A stretch of DNA of 6,189 bases from JAFGQJ01 sp964495755 (GCA_964495755.1 CAZBXU010000195.1:1-6189), one strand, 5' to 3'; positions 1 through 5,933 are shown, counted from the first letter of the stretch. The notes: generated by a model not told the origin, from the sequence alone. Numbers and translations: made by a program.

Positions 1-11
1 TCAGAAACCGG

Positions 12-578
12 CTAACCTTTTGGTCTAATTTTGAACAGCGAAGGTGAATCCGGATCCACCTCCCCATATTTAATGAAAATCATGATCTCTTCGGTAAATC
101 CAATGTAGTACAAACCCAGGATTACAGTCACCAAGATGGTCGTGTTTACAAAATAGGATAGAATCAACAGAAAATAGACCAGCACACCGCACAATTTCAG
201 GATAAAGGTATGCATTAAAATTGGCTTTCTGCATCTTATCGCGGAAACAATAAAGGACAGCCCCAGGATCCCAAAAAAGATATAGAGCAGCGTCATATTG
301 GGCTTCAGGTATTCCGAATACAACCGGGCCATGAAATAGGCTGATGAAAGATAAAAGGGAAGGTCAGCGATGGAATCGAAAGTTTTCCCGAAATCCGTTT
401 TTTGGTTAAATATTCTGGCAACCTGCCCGTCAAAAAAGTCTGTCGATCCCAATATGGCATAGCCAATGACAAATACCACTCTCATATCCTTCAGGACAAA
501 TACGTAAAGTAACGGCAGAAAAACGAGTCTCGATAGGGACAATCCGTTAGGAACGGTCAGGTATTTTTTCTGAGTCAA
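12..578 (-). CDS. CDP-alcohol phosphatidyltransferase family membrane protein
   Basis: Integral membrane enzyme of the family that transfers a phosphoalcohol from a CDP-alcohol (such as CDP-diacylglycerol) to an acceptor alcohol in phospholipid synthesis. The complete signature D-x2-D-G-x2-A-R-x8-G-x3-D-x3-D is visible: D47, D50, G51, A54, R55, G64, D68 and D72 of 188 residues, so the metal and CDP sites look intact. Hydrophobic stretches at about 14-46, 76-90, 97-114 and 127-160 fit the usual six-helix membrane bundle. The length is normal for the family. I place the start at the TTG at 578 because AGGAG (590-586) lies 7 bases upstream. A further upstream TTG at 593 is in frame but would put that ribosome binding site inside the gene. 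The acceptor alcohol (glycerol phosphate, serine, inositol or other) cannot be read from the sequence. A remnant gene on the same strand ends within the ribosome binding site. Confidence 0.88.
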   Translation of the reverse strand: MTQKKYLTVPNGLSLSRLVFLPLLYVFVLKDMRVVFVIGYAILGSTDFFDGQVARIFNQKTDFGKTFDSIADLPFYLSSAYFMARLYSEYLKPNMTLLYIFFGILGLSFIVSAIRCRKPILMHTFILKLCGVLVYFLLILSYFVNTTILVTVILGLYYIGFTEEIMIFIKYGEVDPDSPSLFKIRPKG

Positions 579-585
579 ACTTAAT

Positions 586-590
586 CTCCT
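586..590 (-). promoter_or_regulatory. Ribosome binding site deciding the TTG start of the phosphatidyltransferase
   Basis: AGGAG is read on the minus strand, 7 bases before the TTG at 578-576. The TGA stop of the upstream remnant frame (592-590) overlaps its first base, so translation may once have been coupled across this junction. Confidence 0.6.
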
Positions 591-814
591 CAACGTATGG
601 CTATCATAAGAACCAACAAAATCCTAACCGTTTTCTTCACCAGCTCACCGGTCCAGGTGGTAGCGACCGCAGCCCCGAGATTATCCGGATTGTAGGCGCC
701 GTCGGCCATAGCGAAAAAACGGCCGGCCTTCATCGGGCTGAAGGTGTACTGATACTTGTACCCTGCGTTATCCGGGTTGTAACTCCCGCCGTACCATGTT
801 TCGAAAATAAAATT
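590..814 (-). pseudogene. 3' remnant of an unidentified coding sequence with a short repeated motif
   Basis: A 74-codon open frame with no start in its early part, bounded upstream by TAA (817-815) and downstream by TGA (592-590). Codon choice between about 600 and 800 is strongly GC-rich at third positions, and the translation is aromatic and glycine-rich with WYGG, KYQYTFSP, GRFFAMADGAY and TTWTGELVKK, which looks like real protein. A motif YNPDN occurs twice, 29 residues apart (residues 12-16 and 41-45). The last residues (VRILLVLMIAIR) look unlike the rest and may be read-through past a deletion point. The same frame upstream of the TAA also reads plausibly (RNPTQIDRIKD), so a nonsense codon within an older gene is possible. 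I do not recognise the family; an extracytoplasmic repeat or lipoprotein-like domain is only a guess. A short functional ORF starting at an internal ATG cannot be excluded. Confidence 0.45.
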
Positions 815-937
815 TTAGTCTTTGATTCGATCTATCTGGGTAGGATTCCTCAGGCAGCGCATGACGTGTTTTCGGGGGTGGAGTGTGGGGGGTTAAAGTT
901 TTCTCTACACCCAAGCTTACTTCTTTGTTACGGATCT
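594..937. other. Intergenic stretch between the phosphatidyltransferase and the PilZ gene
   Basis: Apart from the remnant frame at 590-814, this stretch holds an AT-rich patch containing the 10-base palindrome TAAAATTTTA (808-817) and a C-rich run on the minus strand (about 875-893). I see no convincing hairpin plus T-run terminator after the PilZ stop and no RNA gene. Transcription from the operon might therefore continue leftward. Confidence 0.5.
680..784 (-). repeat. Two copies of an 18-base coding repeat (YNPDN motif)
   Basis: Minus-strand copies at 784-767 (encoding SYNPDN) and 697-680 (encoding AYNPDN) are 87 bases apart, which is 29 codons. They differ mainly at synonymous positions (AAC/AAT codons), as expected for an old duplication kept at protein level rather than a recent DNA repeat. 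Confidence 0.55.
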
Positions 938-1303
938 TCAATCTTCAAGCAAAATCGCTTCTGCTTGCAGTTTATCACTCCGGCTGAGAAAGCGAACGAA
1001 ACTGGAACGTTTCTCCCGGTCGAGCCGGTCGATCGCAATACCGAGAAATATTTCGTTCTGCTCCCTACGCTCCCACTCCTTCAGTCCGCTGATGATCAGC
1101 TCCGTCGGTTCAAGTTGACTGTTGGTGAGTTTCAGAGTAAAACGATGCTTCCCCGGCTCCAGGCCGTACTCCTTCACGAACTGCAGAGAAGCCCCGGTAA
1201 GGGAGATATCCTTAACATATCCTACCTCACGTTTTCCCTTCGGGCTTTCCAGGTACAGCTTCCAGTCTGACTGGATTCTCGGATACACCCTGCTTTCGCT
1301 CAT
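938..1303 (-). CDS. Single-domain PilZ protein, probable c-di-GMP receptor
   Basis: Cytoplasmic protein of 121 residues made almost entirely of one PilZ domain, which binds cyclic di-GMP and passes the signal to a partner protein. Both binding motifs are present: R5-V-Y-P-R9 (RxxxR) and D32-I-S-L-T-G37 (DxSxxG), with the usual beta-barrel residues following and a charged helix at the C-terminus (about 92-112). I chose the ATG at 1303 because AGGGGG lies about 9 bases upstream and RxxxR follows at once, as is typical. A longer frame to 1408 would run about 100 bases into the cyclase gene. The gene begins 5 bases after the cyclase stop and is the last of the operon. With no attached output domain, it must act through protein-protein contact; its partner is unknown. 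The only second-messenger synthase seen here is a cAMP-type cyclase, so c-di-GMP must come from elsewhere. Confidence 0.87.
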   Translation of the reverse strand: MSESRVYPRIQSDWKLYLESPKGKREVGYVKDISLTGASLQFVKEYGLEPGKHRFTLKLTNSQLEPTELIISGLKEWERREQNEIFLGIAIDRLDREKRSSFVRFLSRSDKLQAEAILLED

Positions 1304-1308
1304 ATTCG

Positions 1309-2145
1309 CTAACCCCCTGTGTTCGGATTCTGACGTATGTAATTTTGAATAAAATGCGGTAACGAAGTCAGCAGCGGACTCGTTTTCGTCACCTTGAATC
1401 TCTGGCAATACTGCCTATTAAACTCCTGATTCGGGAAAAAACCGCTTTTGTCCTCGGACAACGGTGCCAGTATCCGGTTTAAAAAATACATATTCACGGG
1501 CCCTATATTTTTTACCTCTTGTGTTCCCCGATACGTACAATCGAATAGCTGCTTCACCTCTTCATAGGTGGCTTCCGAGATATTGATTCTCCCCGGCTCA
1601 CCGGCCGCTTCCATGCGGGAGGCGATGTTCACGGAATCTCCCCAAATATCGAAGGTGTATTTCTTGTAGCCGATCACACCGGATATGCACGGACCCGTGT
1701 GGATGCCGATGCGGAAAGACCAGTTGTTCAGATCGAGACCTTCCACTTCTTTGCTGTCCTGCTTCATCTCATCCAACACGTTTAGCAGGTTTCGCGCTGC
1801 CAAACAGCAATCAACGGCGTGAGATTCCTTCTTATTGGGGATTCCCGATACACACATGTAAGAATCGCCGATCGTTTTAATCTTCTCGATTCCAAACTCG
1901 TCCATGATACGGTCGTGAAGCGTTACGTAGGAATTGAGCTTCCGGATCAGGGTTACCGGATCTAGGTGGAAGGCGAGCCTGGAGAAACTTACTACATCGG
2001 TGAACAGAATCGTGCTGTGACGATATACCTTCGGATGGACGGTTTTTTTCTCTATAAGCTCATCGACAATGTAGGCTGGAAGAATATTTAGGAGGGTTTT
2101 CTTGTATCGCTCCTCATTTTGTGTTTTCGGACTCGAAGTGGTCAT
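1309..2145 (-). CDS. Class III adenylate cyclase, soluble, no sensory domain
   Basis: Makes cyclic AMP from ATP as a homodimer in the cytoplasm. It has 278 residues. Residues 16-45 are a helical lead-in (LLNILP...VDELIEKK) of the kind that links sensors to the catalytic domain. The cyclase domain spans about 44-210. Metal-binding aspartates are D50 (LFTDVVSF) and D94 (KIKTIGDSY). The adenine-selecting pair is K90 and D166 (FDIWGD), as in adenylate rather than guanylate cyclases. Transition-state residues N173 and R177 lie in VNIASRME. All catalytic residues are present. The last ~65 residues match nothing I know. No membrane, GAF, PAS or HAMP segment is attached, so control probably comes from a separate protein, with the operon's phosphatase/kinase/STAS set the obvious candidate (inference). 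The ATG follows the STAS stop with no gap (TAAATG) and has no well-placed Shine-Dalgarno; the nearest GAGGAG is 15 bases away, so translation is probably coupled. Confidence 0.92.
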   Translation of the reverse strand: MTTSSPKTQNEERYKKTLLNILPAYIVDELIEKKTVHPKVYRHSTILFTDVVSFSRLAFHLDPVTLIRKLNSYVTLHDRIMDEFGIEKIKTIGDSYMCVSGIPNKKESHAVDCCLAARNLLNVLDEMKQDSKEVEGLDLNNWSFRIGIHTGPCISGVIGYKKYTFDIWGDSVNIASRMEAAGEPGRINISEATYEEVKQLFDCTYRGTQEVKNIGPVNMYFLNRILAPLSEDKSGFFPNQEFNRQYCQRFKVTKTSPLLTSLPHFIQNYIRQNPNTGG

Positions 2146-2553
2146 TTATATATCGGCGAACTCCTCAAAGGTAGTGCGGCTCTCTATCTCGGGCTCGTCC
2201 ACGTTCAGTAGGATGGGCAAAGTCTCCTGCTGCCAGTCATCACCCTTCAACCGTTTTACTCCGATCGGGCCTGTAATGGTGTTTATAATCATCTCCGTGA
2301 TATCCATGATGATATAAAAGCCATTGGAATTGCAGAAATCGAGCTCCTTGAAATCGAACTCGATTCGGTCGATCTTTTCCTTCGGCAGCAGCTGTTCGAG
2401 CTCTGAGAGGTATTGTTCCAAATATCGATATGGGTTGTCGATCCTGATTGAACCTCCAAAGGAGATAATCAACAGGTCCGCATCAACCTTGGCAACGGAG
2501 CTGAATACACTGATTCCCCCGTCCATGATCTCGCCGAATGCCAGGACTTTCAA
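2146..2553 (-). CDS. STAS-like anti-sigma antagonist type protein (possibly Slr1659-like)
   Basis: Small cytoplasmic protein of 135 residues that looks like the phosphorylatable partner in a partner-switching pathway. The central beta-strand and loop IEFDFKELDFCNSNGF (64-79) matches the STAS core in which a DS(S/T)G loop carries the phosphorylated serine. Here the loop is NSNG, with S76 as the predicted site, and is followed by the expected helix (YIIMDITEMI). The C-terminal half (about 95-135) does not resemble a standard STAS ending, so it may belong to a diverged family such as the cyanobacterial Slr1659-type regulators (recalled, not tested). The TTG start at 2553 is supported by AGGAGG 6 bases upstream. 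The start overlaps the upstream ATPase stop in TTGA, so the two proteins are probably made in equal amounts. It directly precedes the cyclase gene, which suggests that it may control the cyclase. Confidence 0.7.
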   Translation of the reverse strand: MKVLAFGEIMDGGISVFSSVAKVDADLLIISFGGSIRIDNPYRYLEQYLSELEQLLPKEKIDRIEFDFKELDFCNSNGFYIIMDITEMIINTITGPIGVKRLKGDDWQQETLPILLNVDEPEIESRTTFEEFADI

Positions 2554-3056
2554 CTCAAACCTCCTAAACCAATTTGAGAATCGATTACAAGATACGGGGC
2601 GCGGTACCGGGCGGATAGCGTAAATTTGTTTTCAGCGGCCAGGCGAATCAGCCCCAATCCCCCCCTCAGTCTGTCTTTTCTTCGTTCGCGTATCGTCTCG
2701 GCCAGCAATTTTCTCAAGTCGCCGGTACAGTTAATCATATTTATATGATCTCTCACTTTTCTGTACTGAGATCTCTTTGCCGCGCTCGCGACACGAATTC
2801 GAAGAAGATCCTTGTTGATCATAATCTCTAAACTTATCTTACTATCAACTTCAGGACTGTTGACAACGGCATTATTGACCAACTCGGTAATGACGATATT
2901 CGCCTTCTTGCTGACGTTCTTCGGATAAAAAGCACCGATAAGCTCGTCAGAAAAATTACCAAGAAGCCCGCTCAAATCGCCGATGATGTTCTTCATCGGT
3001 GATAGGTCGTAACGCATATTGATATTGGTTGTCGCCAGTTCTTCCTGCGTTATCAT
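2550..3056 (-). CDS. HATPase-domain protein, RsbW/Slr1658/SiaB-like putative serine kinase
   Basis: A GHKL-fold ATPase of 168 residues, presumably the kinase or switch protein that binds and phosphorylates the STAS partner. The N-box is clear at 58-63 (ELVNNA), and the glycine-rich lid is at 132-136 (GGLGL), followed by a helix and a final beta-strand. Between them, where RsbW and histidine kinases have a D-x-G-x-G (G1) box, this protein has RVASAAKRS (88-96) without the aspartate and glycines. Families such as SiaB and Slr1658 also depart from the classic G1 box (family recall), so it could be active, but an ATP-binding scaffold is possible. ATG 3056 follows the phosphatase stop by 2 bases, with AAAGG about 7 bases upstream. 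Its final codons contain the AGGAGG of the STAS gene. It lies between phosphatase and STAS genes, as expected for a partner-switching module. Confidence 0.75.
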   Translation of the reverse strand: MITQEELATTNINMRYDLSPMKNIIGDLSGLLGNFSDELIGAFYPKNVSKKANIVITELVNNAVVNSPEVDSKISLEIMINKDLLRIRVASAAKRSQYRKVRDHINMINCTGDLRKLLAETIRERRKDRLRGGLGLIRLAAENKFTLSARYRAPYLVIDSQIGLGGLS

Positions 3057-3058
3057 GA

Positions 3059-3982
3059 TTATACCTTTTTTCGCAGAATCAGCAACGTGATGTCATCGCT
3101 GTCCTTGCTTCTGAATCCCGTATAATCCTCCCGACAACGATCCAGTATTTCCTGGACCGGCTTTTTTGCGTTCTTGATGATCAGATTGTTGAGCCGCTGC
3201 ACCGAATAGTCTTCTCCCTTGTCATTCTGCGCTTCTGTGATACCGTCGGTGTACAACGCCAGAACATCGCCTTTCTTGAAGGGGAGCTCGTATTCGTGAA
3301 AGGCCCGGCGGCGTAACCCAAGAAACGCATCCCGTTTCTTAAAAACCGTGCTGTCTTTACCGCTGACCAACAAGCCAAATCCACCGCCGCTTACGTAGCG
3401 CAGCGCGGTGGAATCGATCACAACGAAGTTGACCGTTGCATATTTTTTTACGGTTTTTAGAAAATCGTATGCCGTGTTGTTTATCCACTCTACGATCTCT
3501 TTCGGAGAATCCTGTTTTTCCAGGATTGTCATGAACTGCGCCTTCAGGTAGGTCATGACCAAGGCTGCGGACACACCGTGACCGGATATATCTAAAACTC
3601 CTATTGCATAACTTCCCGAACAGGTATTGAAAAAGTCGTAGTAATCGCCTCCGACCTCGGCCAACTGTTTATGATACACGGCCAGCTCGAGCTCTGAAGT
3701 CATTTTTCCCGAAGCTTGAGGAAGCAGGGCCTTCTGAATCTTGTTGGCTACCGATAGATCATCCTGGATGATCGCGTAGGTCCTGGCCAGCTCACGCTCC
3801 TGCTCGTCCAGCTTCTCGTAAGCGATTTTCAGATTTTCATTGGTGGCGGACCAAAACGCCTGATCTCGCTCCTGTTTCTTCTGCAGCCCCCTGTATTTTC
3901 GAAACAGCTTTGCCAGTTCCTCCTCTGTGAGATCCCCCTTCTTGGGAACGTTGCCTGACTCCAGCAGCTCCTCCAGACTCAT
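3059..3982 (-). CDS. SpoIIE/RsbU-type PP2C serine phosphatase with N-terminal coiled coil
   Basis: Metal-dependent Ser/Thr phosphatase of 307 residues, predicted to dephosphorylate the STAS-like partner encoded two genes downstream. Residues 20-80 are charged and heptad-like, giving a coiled coil that runs into the regulatory helix typical of this family (VANKIQKALLPQ, 78-89). The catalytic domain covers about 95-305. The motifs are GGDYYDFF (111-118, D113), LDISGHG (130-136, D131), YVSGGG (196-201), LYTDGITE (243-250, D246) and DSDDIT (294-299, D296/D297). All acidic metal ligands are kept. No receiver, PAS or GAF domain is attached, so the input must reach it through the coiled coil or another protein. 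ATG 3982 has an excellent AAGGAGG about 6 bases upstream, and that sequence overlaps the TAA stop of the preceding gene. Biofilm phosphatases such as SiaA share the same catalytic domain. Confidence 0.93.
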   Translation of the reverse strand: MSLEELLESGNVPKKGDLTEEELAKLFRKYRGLQKKQERDQAFWSATNENLKIAYEKLDEQERELARTYAIIQDDLSVANKIQKALLPQASGKMTSELELAVYHKQLAEVGGDYYDFFNTCSGSYAIGVLDISGHGVSAALVMTYLKAQFMTILEKQDSPKEIVEWINNTAYDFLKTVKKYATVNFVVIDSTALRYVSGGGFGLLVSGKDSTVFKKRDAFLGLRRRAFHEYELPFKKGDVLALYTDGITEAQNDKGEDYSVQRLNNLIIKNAKKPVQEILDRCREDYTGFRSKDSDDITLLILRKKV

Positions 3983-3993
3983 TGCTGTCCTCC

Positions 3994-4536
3994 TTACGCG
4001 AATTCTATATTGAAAATCTGCGGATTCTCGTCGTTCTTGACGTCGATAAAATCCAGATCCCCGGGAGCTGTCATACCCCCTATGATCACTCCCCGTTCCT
4101 GGTCCTTGTTGAACGGTGTTGTGCTGTTTATCCTGGCCCGGCCACCCTCTTCGTCCAGGAAATCAAGTTTGAAGCTGCCGACCAAATTCTCGGGTCCCTT
4201 GACAACACTGGCATATCCCTGGGAACCGGTTTGAAAATGCAGGAAATCCACTCCCCTTGTGATGATCTCCTTCCCGGGCCCATAGTTATACCAGCCAAGC
4301 ATCATCTCCATTCCAACCCGCTCGAGGATCGGGCCGGAGTTTTCATACGCCTGTAAAACGACCCTCTCGATTTCGCGAAGCTTTTCGAAAGGGTACCAGC
4401 CGGTGATTTCGATTTCCCCGATCAGGTTCTCAGCCTTGGTACCGGCCACGATGTTCAGGTTTATACAGGCCTGAGCGTATCCTTGTATTGTGGCACCGAA
4501 AACTTTCAGCTCGGTCTTTTTGTTGCCCTTTGCCAT
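3994..4536 (-). CDS. Putative sensor protein with V4R/DUF2378/HNOB-like features
   Basis: Cytoplasmic protein of 180 residues with no signal peptide or membrane segment. An N-terminal helical part includes GWYPFEKLREIE (46-57) and GPILERVGMEMM (68-79). The first resembles the WYP segment of DUF2378 and heme-NO-binding/V4R relatives. The second half is beta-rich, with GRARINSTTPFNKDQERGVIIGG (132-154) laid out like the V4R-fold ending, where a short polar strand precedes a return to a small-molecule pocket. H100 (FLHFQT) is the only histidine, but the YxSxR heme motif of H-NOX proteins is absent, so heme binding is not supported. Family membership is my pattern match and is uncertain. ATG 4536 has AGGAGG 8 bases upstream. 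The gene sits 41 bases after the GRAS gene, and its stop overlaps the phosphatase ribosome binding site, so it is probably an input to the phosphatase. Confidence 0.5.
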   Translation of the reverse strand: MAKGNKKTELKVFGATIQGYAQACINLNIVAGTKAENLIGEIEITGWYPFEKLREIERVVLQAYENSGPILERVGMEMMLGWYNYGPGKEIITRGVDFLHFQTGSQGYASVVKGPENLVGSFKLDFLDEEGGRARINSTTPFNKDQERGVIIGGMTAPGDLDFIDVKNDENPQIFNIEFA

Positions 4537-4577
4537 ATGCTGTTCCTCCTCGTTATCTAAACAAAGAAATCTATCTT

Positions 4578-5669
4578 CTAAGTGGTAAACGCCATCACAG
4601 CAACGATGGTCGTATCGTTGTAGTTCAAACGTACCAAACCTTCCGACACAGTGTATTGGCAGTACGGCGGCAGCTCAACTGAAAGATCACCAAGATCAAA
4701 CGGCTTGTATCCCGCCTTGAACAGGCGCAGCAGCCACGAATCATACAACTCATGCCGTTCGCAACGAAAGTGATCGCTGACTCCGAAGATATCTCTGATC
4801 TCCCTGGCAAAGAATTTGCCTTTGATGAGATATTTATGAGAAGCATCGATATCCGCTTCATCCACAAGAGCAAATACATTTCCGAAATGCTCCCAGCTAT
4901 GGTGAACCCGTTTGACCAGCTCTTCAGTGTCATGATTGGAGTTCGGCTCGACTAGAGTCAGGATCCGCGGTTTAAGTGACGCGAGACGTCTCAGCAGATC
5001 GGTCCTCGTCTCTTGATCGTTCAACGGATGGCTGGTGTGATGAAAGGAAAAAGCCGAGTTGACTACTAGATTGCCCTTGGACTTCTTCCGGATCGATTCA
5101 AAATCATCACCGTCGAGCTTTTCCACCATGGTGCACAACGGCTGGAACTCCAACCTGAATGGGTAGCCCTTCTTCGCCTTCTCGAGCCTGCTGCGGGCTT
5201 CTGCGAGGTTCTTCTCAACCGGATCCAGCCCGATGATCTGAACCGCTTCCAGTTTACCTCGATTGCCGGCCAAGGCGTCGAGCAATCTCTTAACCTGGCC
5301 GCCATGGCCGATTCCGATATCCAGAATGGTGAATGAACGGAGGTCGCTTACCGCCCGTTCGAGATACTGATTGGCCAATAGGTGACCGGCATACACGAAA
5401 GGCACTGCTTCGGCCATACTGTAGAACAGCTCGGTCTGAGGAATATCAAATTCCTGTACAAAGATGTTTTTGCTCTCCACAAGCTGCCTGTCGATCCGCC
5501 TCATCAGAGATTCAGCAATCAGATGGGAGAGCAGCTGAGGGTTGGCTACCTTTTCGTCAACGTGTTCCAGGATCAGCTGCTCGATTCTGGGTTTTGCCAG
5601 CATTTGCCTATGCCTAGTGATCTGCCTGCAGATGTCGAGCAACTGTGCGTATTCATTTTCGTAGATCAC
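4578..5669 (-). CDS. Bacterial GRAS-domain protein with methyltransferase-type Rossmann core
   Basis: A 363-residue cytoplasmic protein that follows the order of plant GRAS domains from end to end. Leucine-rich helices at 8-60 lead to PFVYAGHLLANQYLERAV (90-107), like PYLKFAHFTANQAILEA in plants. FTILDIGIGHGGQ (113-125) is the VHIID-like block, and QIIGLDP (144-150) follows. LVVNSAFSFHH (201-211) matches AVN-F-LHH, and LASLKPRILTLVEPNSNHDT (229-248) matches the L-SP-VVTLVEQ-SN-NT segment. REIRDIFGVSD...CERHELYDSW (289-312) matches REI-N-VA...RVERHE---W. The C-terminus LNYNDTTIVAVMAF (348-361) matches the SAW end. The loop D117-x-G-x-G-x-G123 is the intact SAM-binding motif I, so a small-molecule methyltransferase role is likely; bacterial GRAS proteins have been proposed as such. 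The GTG start is weakly supported (GAGA about 8 bases upstream). The frame is open 30 codons further up but holds no ATG, GTG or TTG. This is the first gene of the operon. Substrate unknown. Confidence 0.85.
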   Translation of the reverse strand: MIYENEYAQLLDICRQITRHRQMLAKPRIEQLILEHVDEKVANPQLLSHLIAESLMRRIDRQLVESKNIFVQEFDIPQTELFYSMAEAVPFVYAGHLLANQYLERAVSDLRSFTILDIGIGHGGQVKRLLDALAGNRGKLEAVQIIGLDPVEKNLAEARSRLEKAKKGYPFRLEFQPLCTMVEKLDGDDFESIRKKSKGNLVVNSAFSFHHTSHPLNDQETRTDLLRRLASLKPRILTLVEPNSNHDTEELVKRVHHSWEHFGNVFALVDEADIDASHKYLIKGKFFAREIRDIFGVSDHFRCERHELYDSWLLRLFKAGYKPFDLGDLSVELPPYCQYTVSEGLVRLNYNDTTIVAVMAFTT

Positions 5670-5723
5670 GGCTTCTGTCTCTTTTCTATTAGTTTCGACA
5701 CGTGAAACCAGGCAGTACAGCTT

Positions 5724-5752
5724 AAAATATTTATCGGATATATCACTGTAAG
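5724..5752 (-). promoter_or_regulatory. Possible sigma-70-type promoter of the seven-gene operon
   Basis: On the minus strand CTTACA (5752-5747) and TATTTT (5729-5724) are spaced by 17 bases, each matching 4 of 6 consensus positions. The setting is AT-rich and about 55 bases before the GRAS start codon. This is the best candidate I find upstream of the operon, but it is weak, and an alternative sigma factor is equally possible for a partner-switching system. Confidence 0.3.
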
Positions 5753-5760
5753 TGTATCAC
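5741..5760. repeat. Short direct and inverted repeats upstream of the operon (possible operator)
   Basis: TATCAC occurs twice in the same direction (5741-5746 and 5755-5760), and CACT-GTA-AGTG (5744-5754) is a small perfect inverted repeat. They overlap the candidate -35 box, a fitting place for a regulator. They are short enough to be chance. Confidence 0.3.
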
Positions 5761-5933
5761 AACTAACAGAAAATGCAGAGTTTTTTTATCCGCCGCCAAT
5801 CCGTTACCGCTCCATATCGCGGACATAAGAGACGGGGCTGCTTCACCAAACTCCAAAAGAATGCGAAAAACCCGGAACGAGGGTTTCAGAAACAAGGCCG
5901 AACACGTAGAGTACACAAGTTGAGAGGAAAATA

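Larger units (their letters stand above)
5670..5933. other. Intergenic region between the operon and the reductase remnant
   Basis: The left half carries the candidate promoter and repeats. A small inverted repeat AAACCC-7-GGGTTT sits at 5868-5886; read on the minus strand it is followed by a run of Ts, so it could be a weak terminator facing the operon, but the stem is only six pairs. AGAGG (5923-5927) is the ribosome binding site of the reductase remnant. No gene is recognised here. Confidence 0.4.

Noticed and set aside
866..1270. Plus-strand 134-codon open frame
   Set aside because: It lies opposite the PilZ gene, whose motifs are clear, and its translation shows no family features.
1304..1408. 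N-terminal extension of the PilZ frame
   Set aside because: It overlaps the cyclase gene by about 100 bases. The ATG at 1303 has its own ribosome binding site and gives the usual PilZ N-terminus.
3994..4536. H-NOX heme NO sensor
   Set aside because: One histidine (H100) is present, but the YxSxR motif that defines the heme pocket is absent, so only a loose fold resemblance is claimed.
4752..5617. Several open frames antisense or out of frame within the GRAS gene
   Set aside because: All are shadows; the GRAS reading frame is continuous and motif-rich across the whole stretch.
5741..5762. CRP-type site upstream of the operon (TGTGA half site at 5762-5758, minus strand)
   Set aside because: Tempting beside an adenylate cyclase gene, but the second half site does not match TCACA at the required spacing.
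5868..5886. Rho-independent terminator
   Set aside because: The stem is only six pairs with half of them A-T, and no intact minus-strand gene lies upstream of it within the window. It is mentioned only as a weak possibility.
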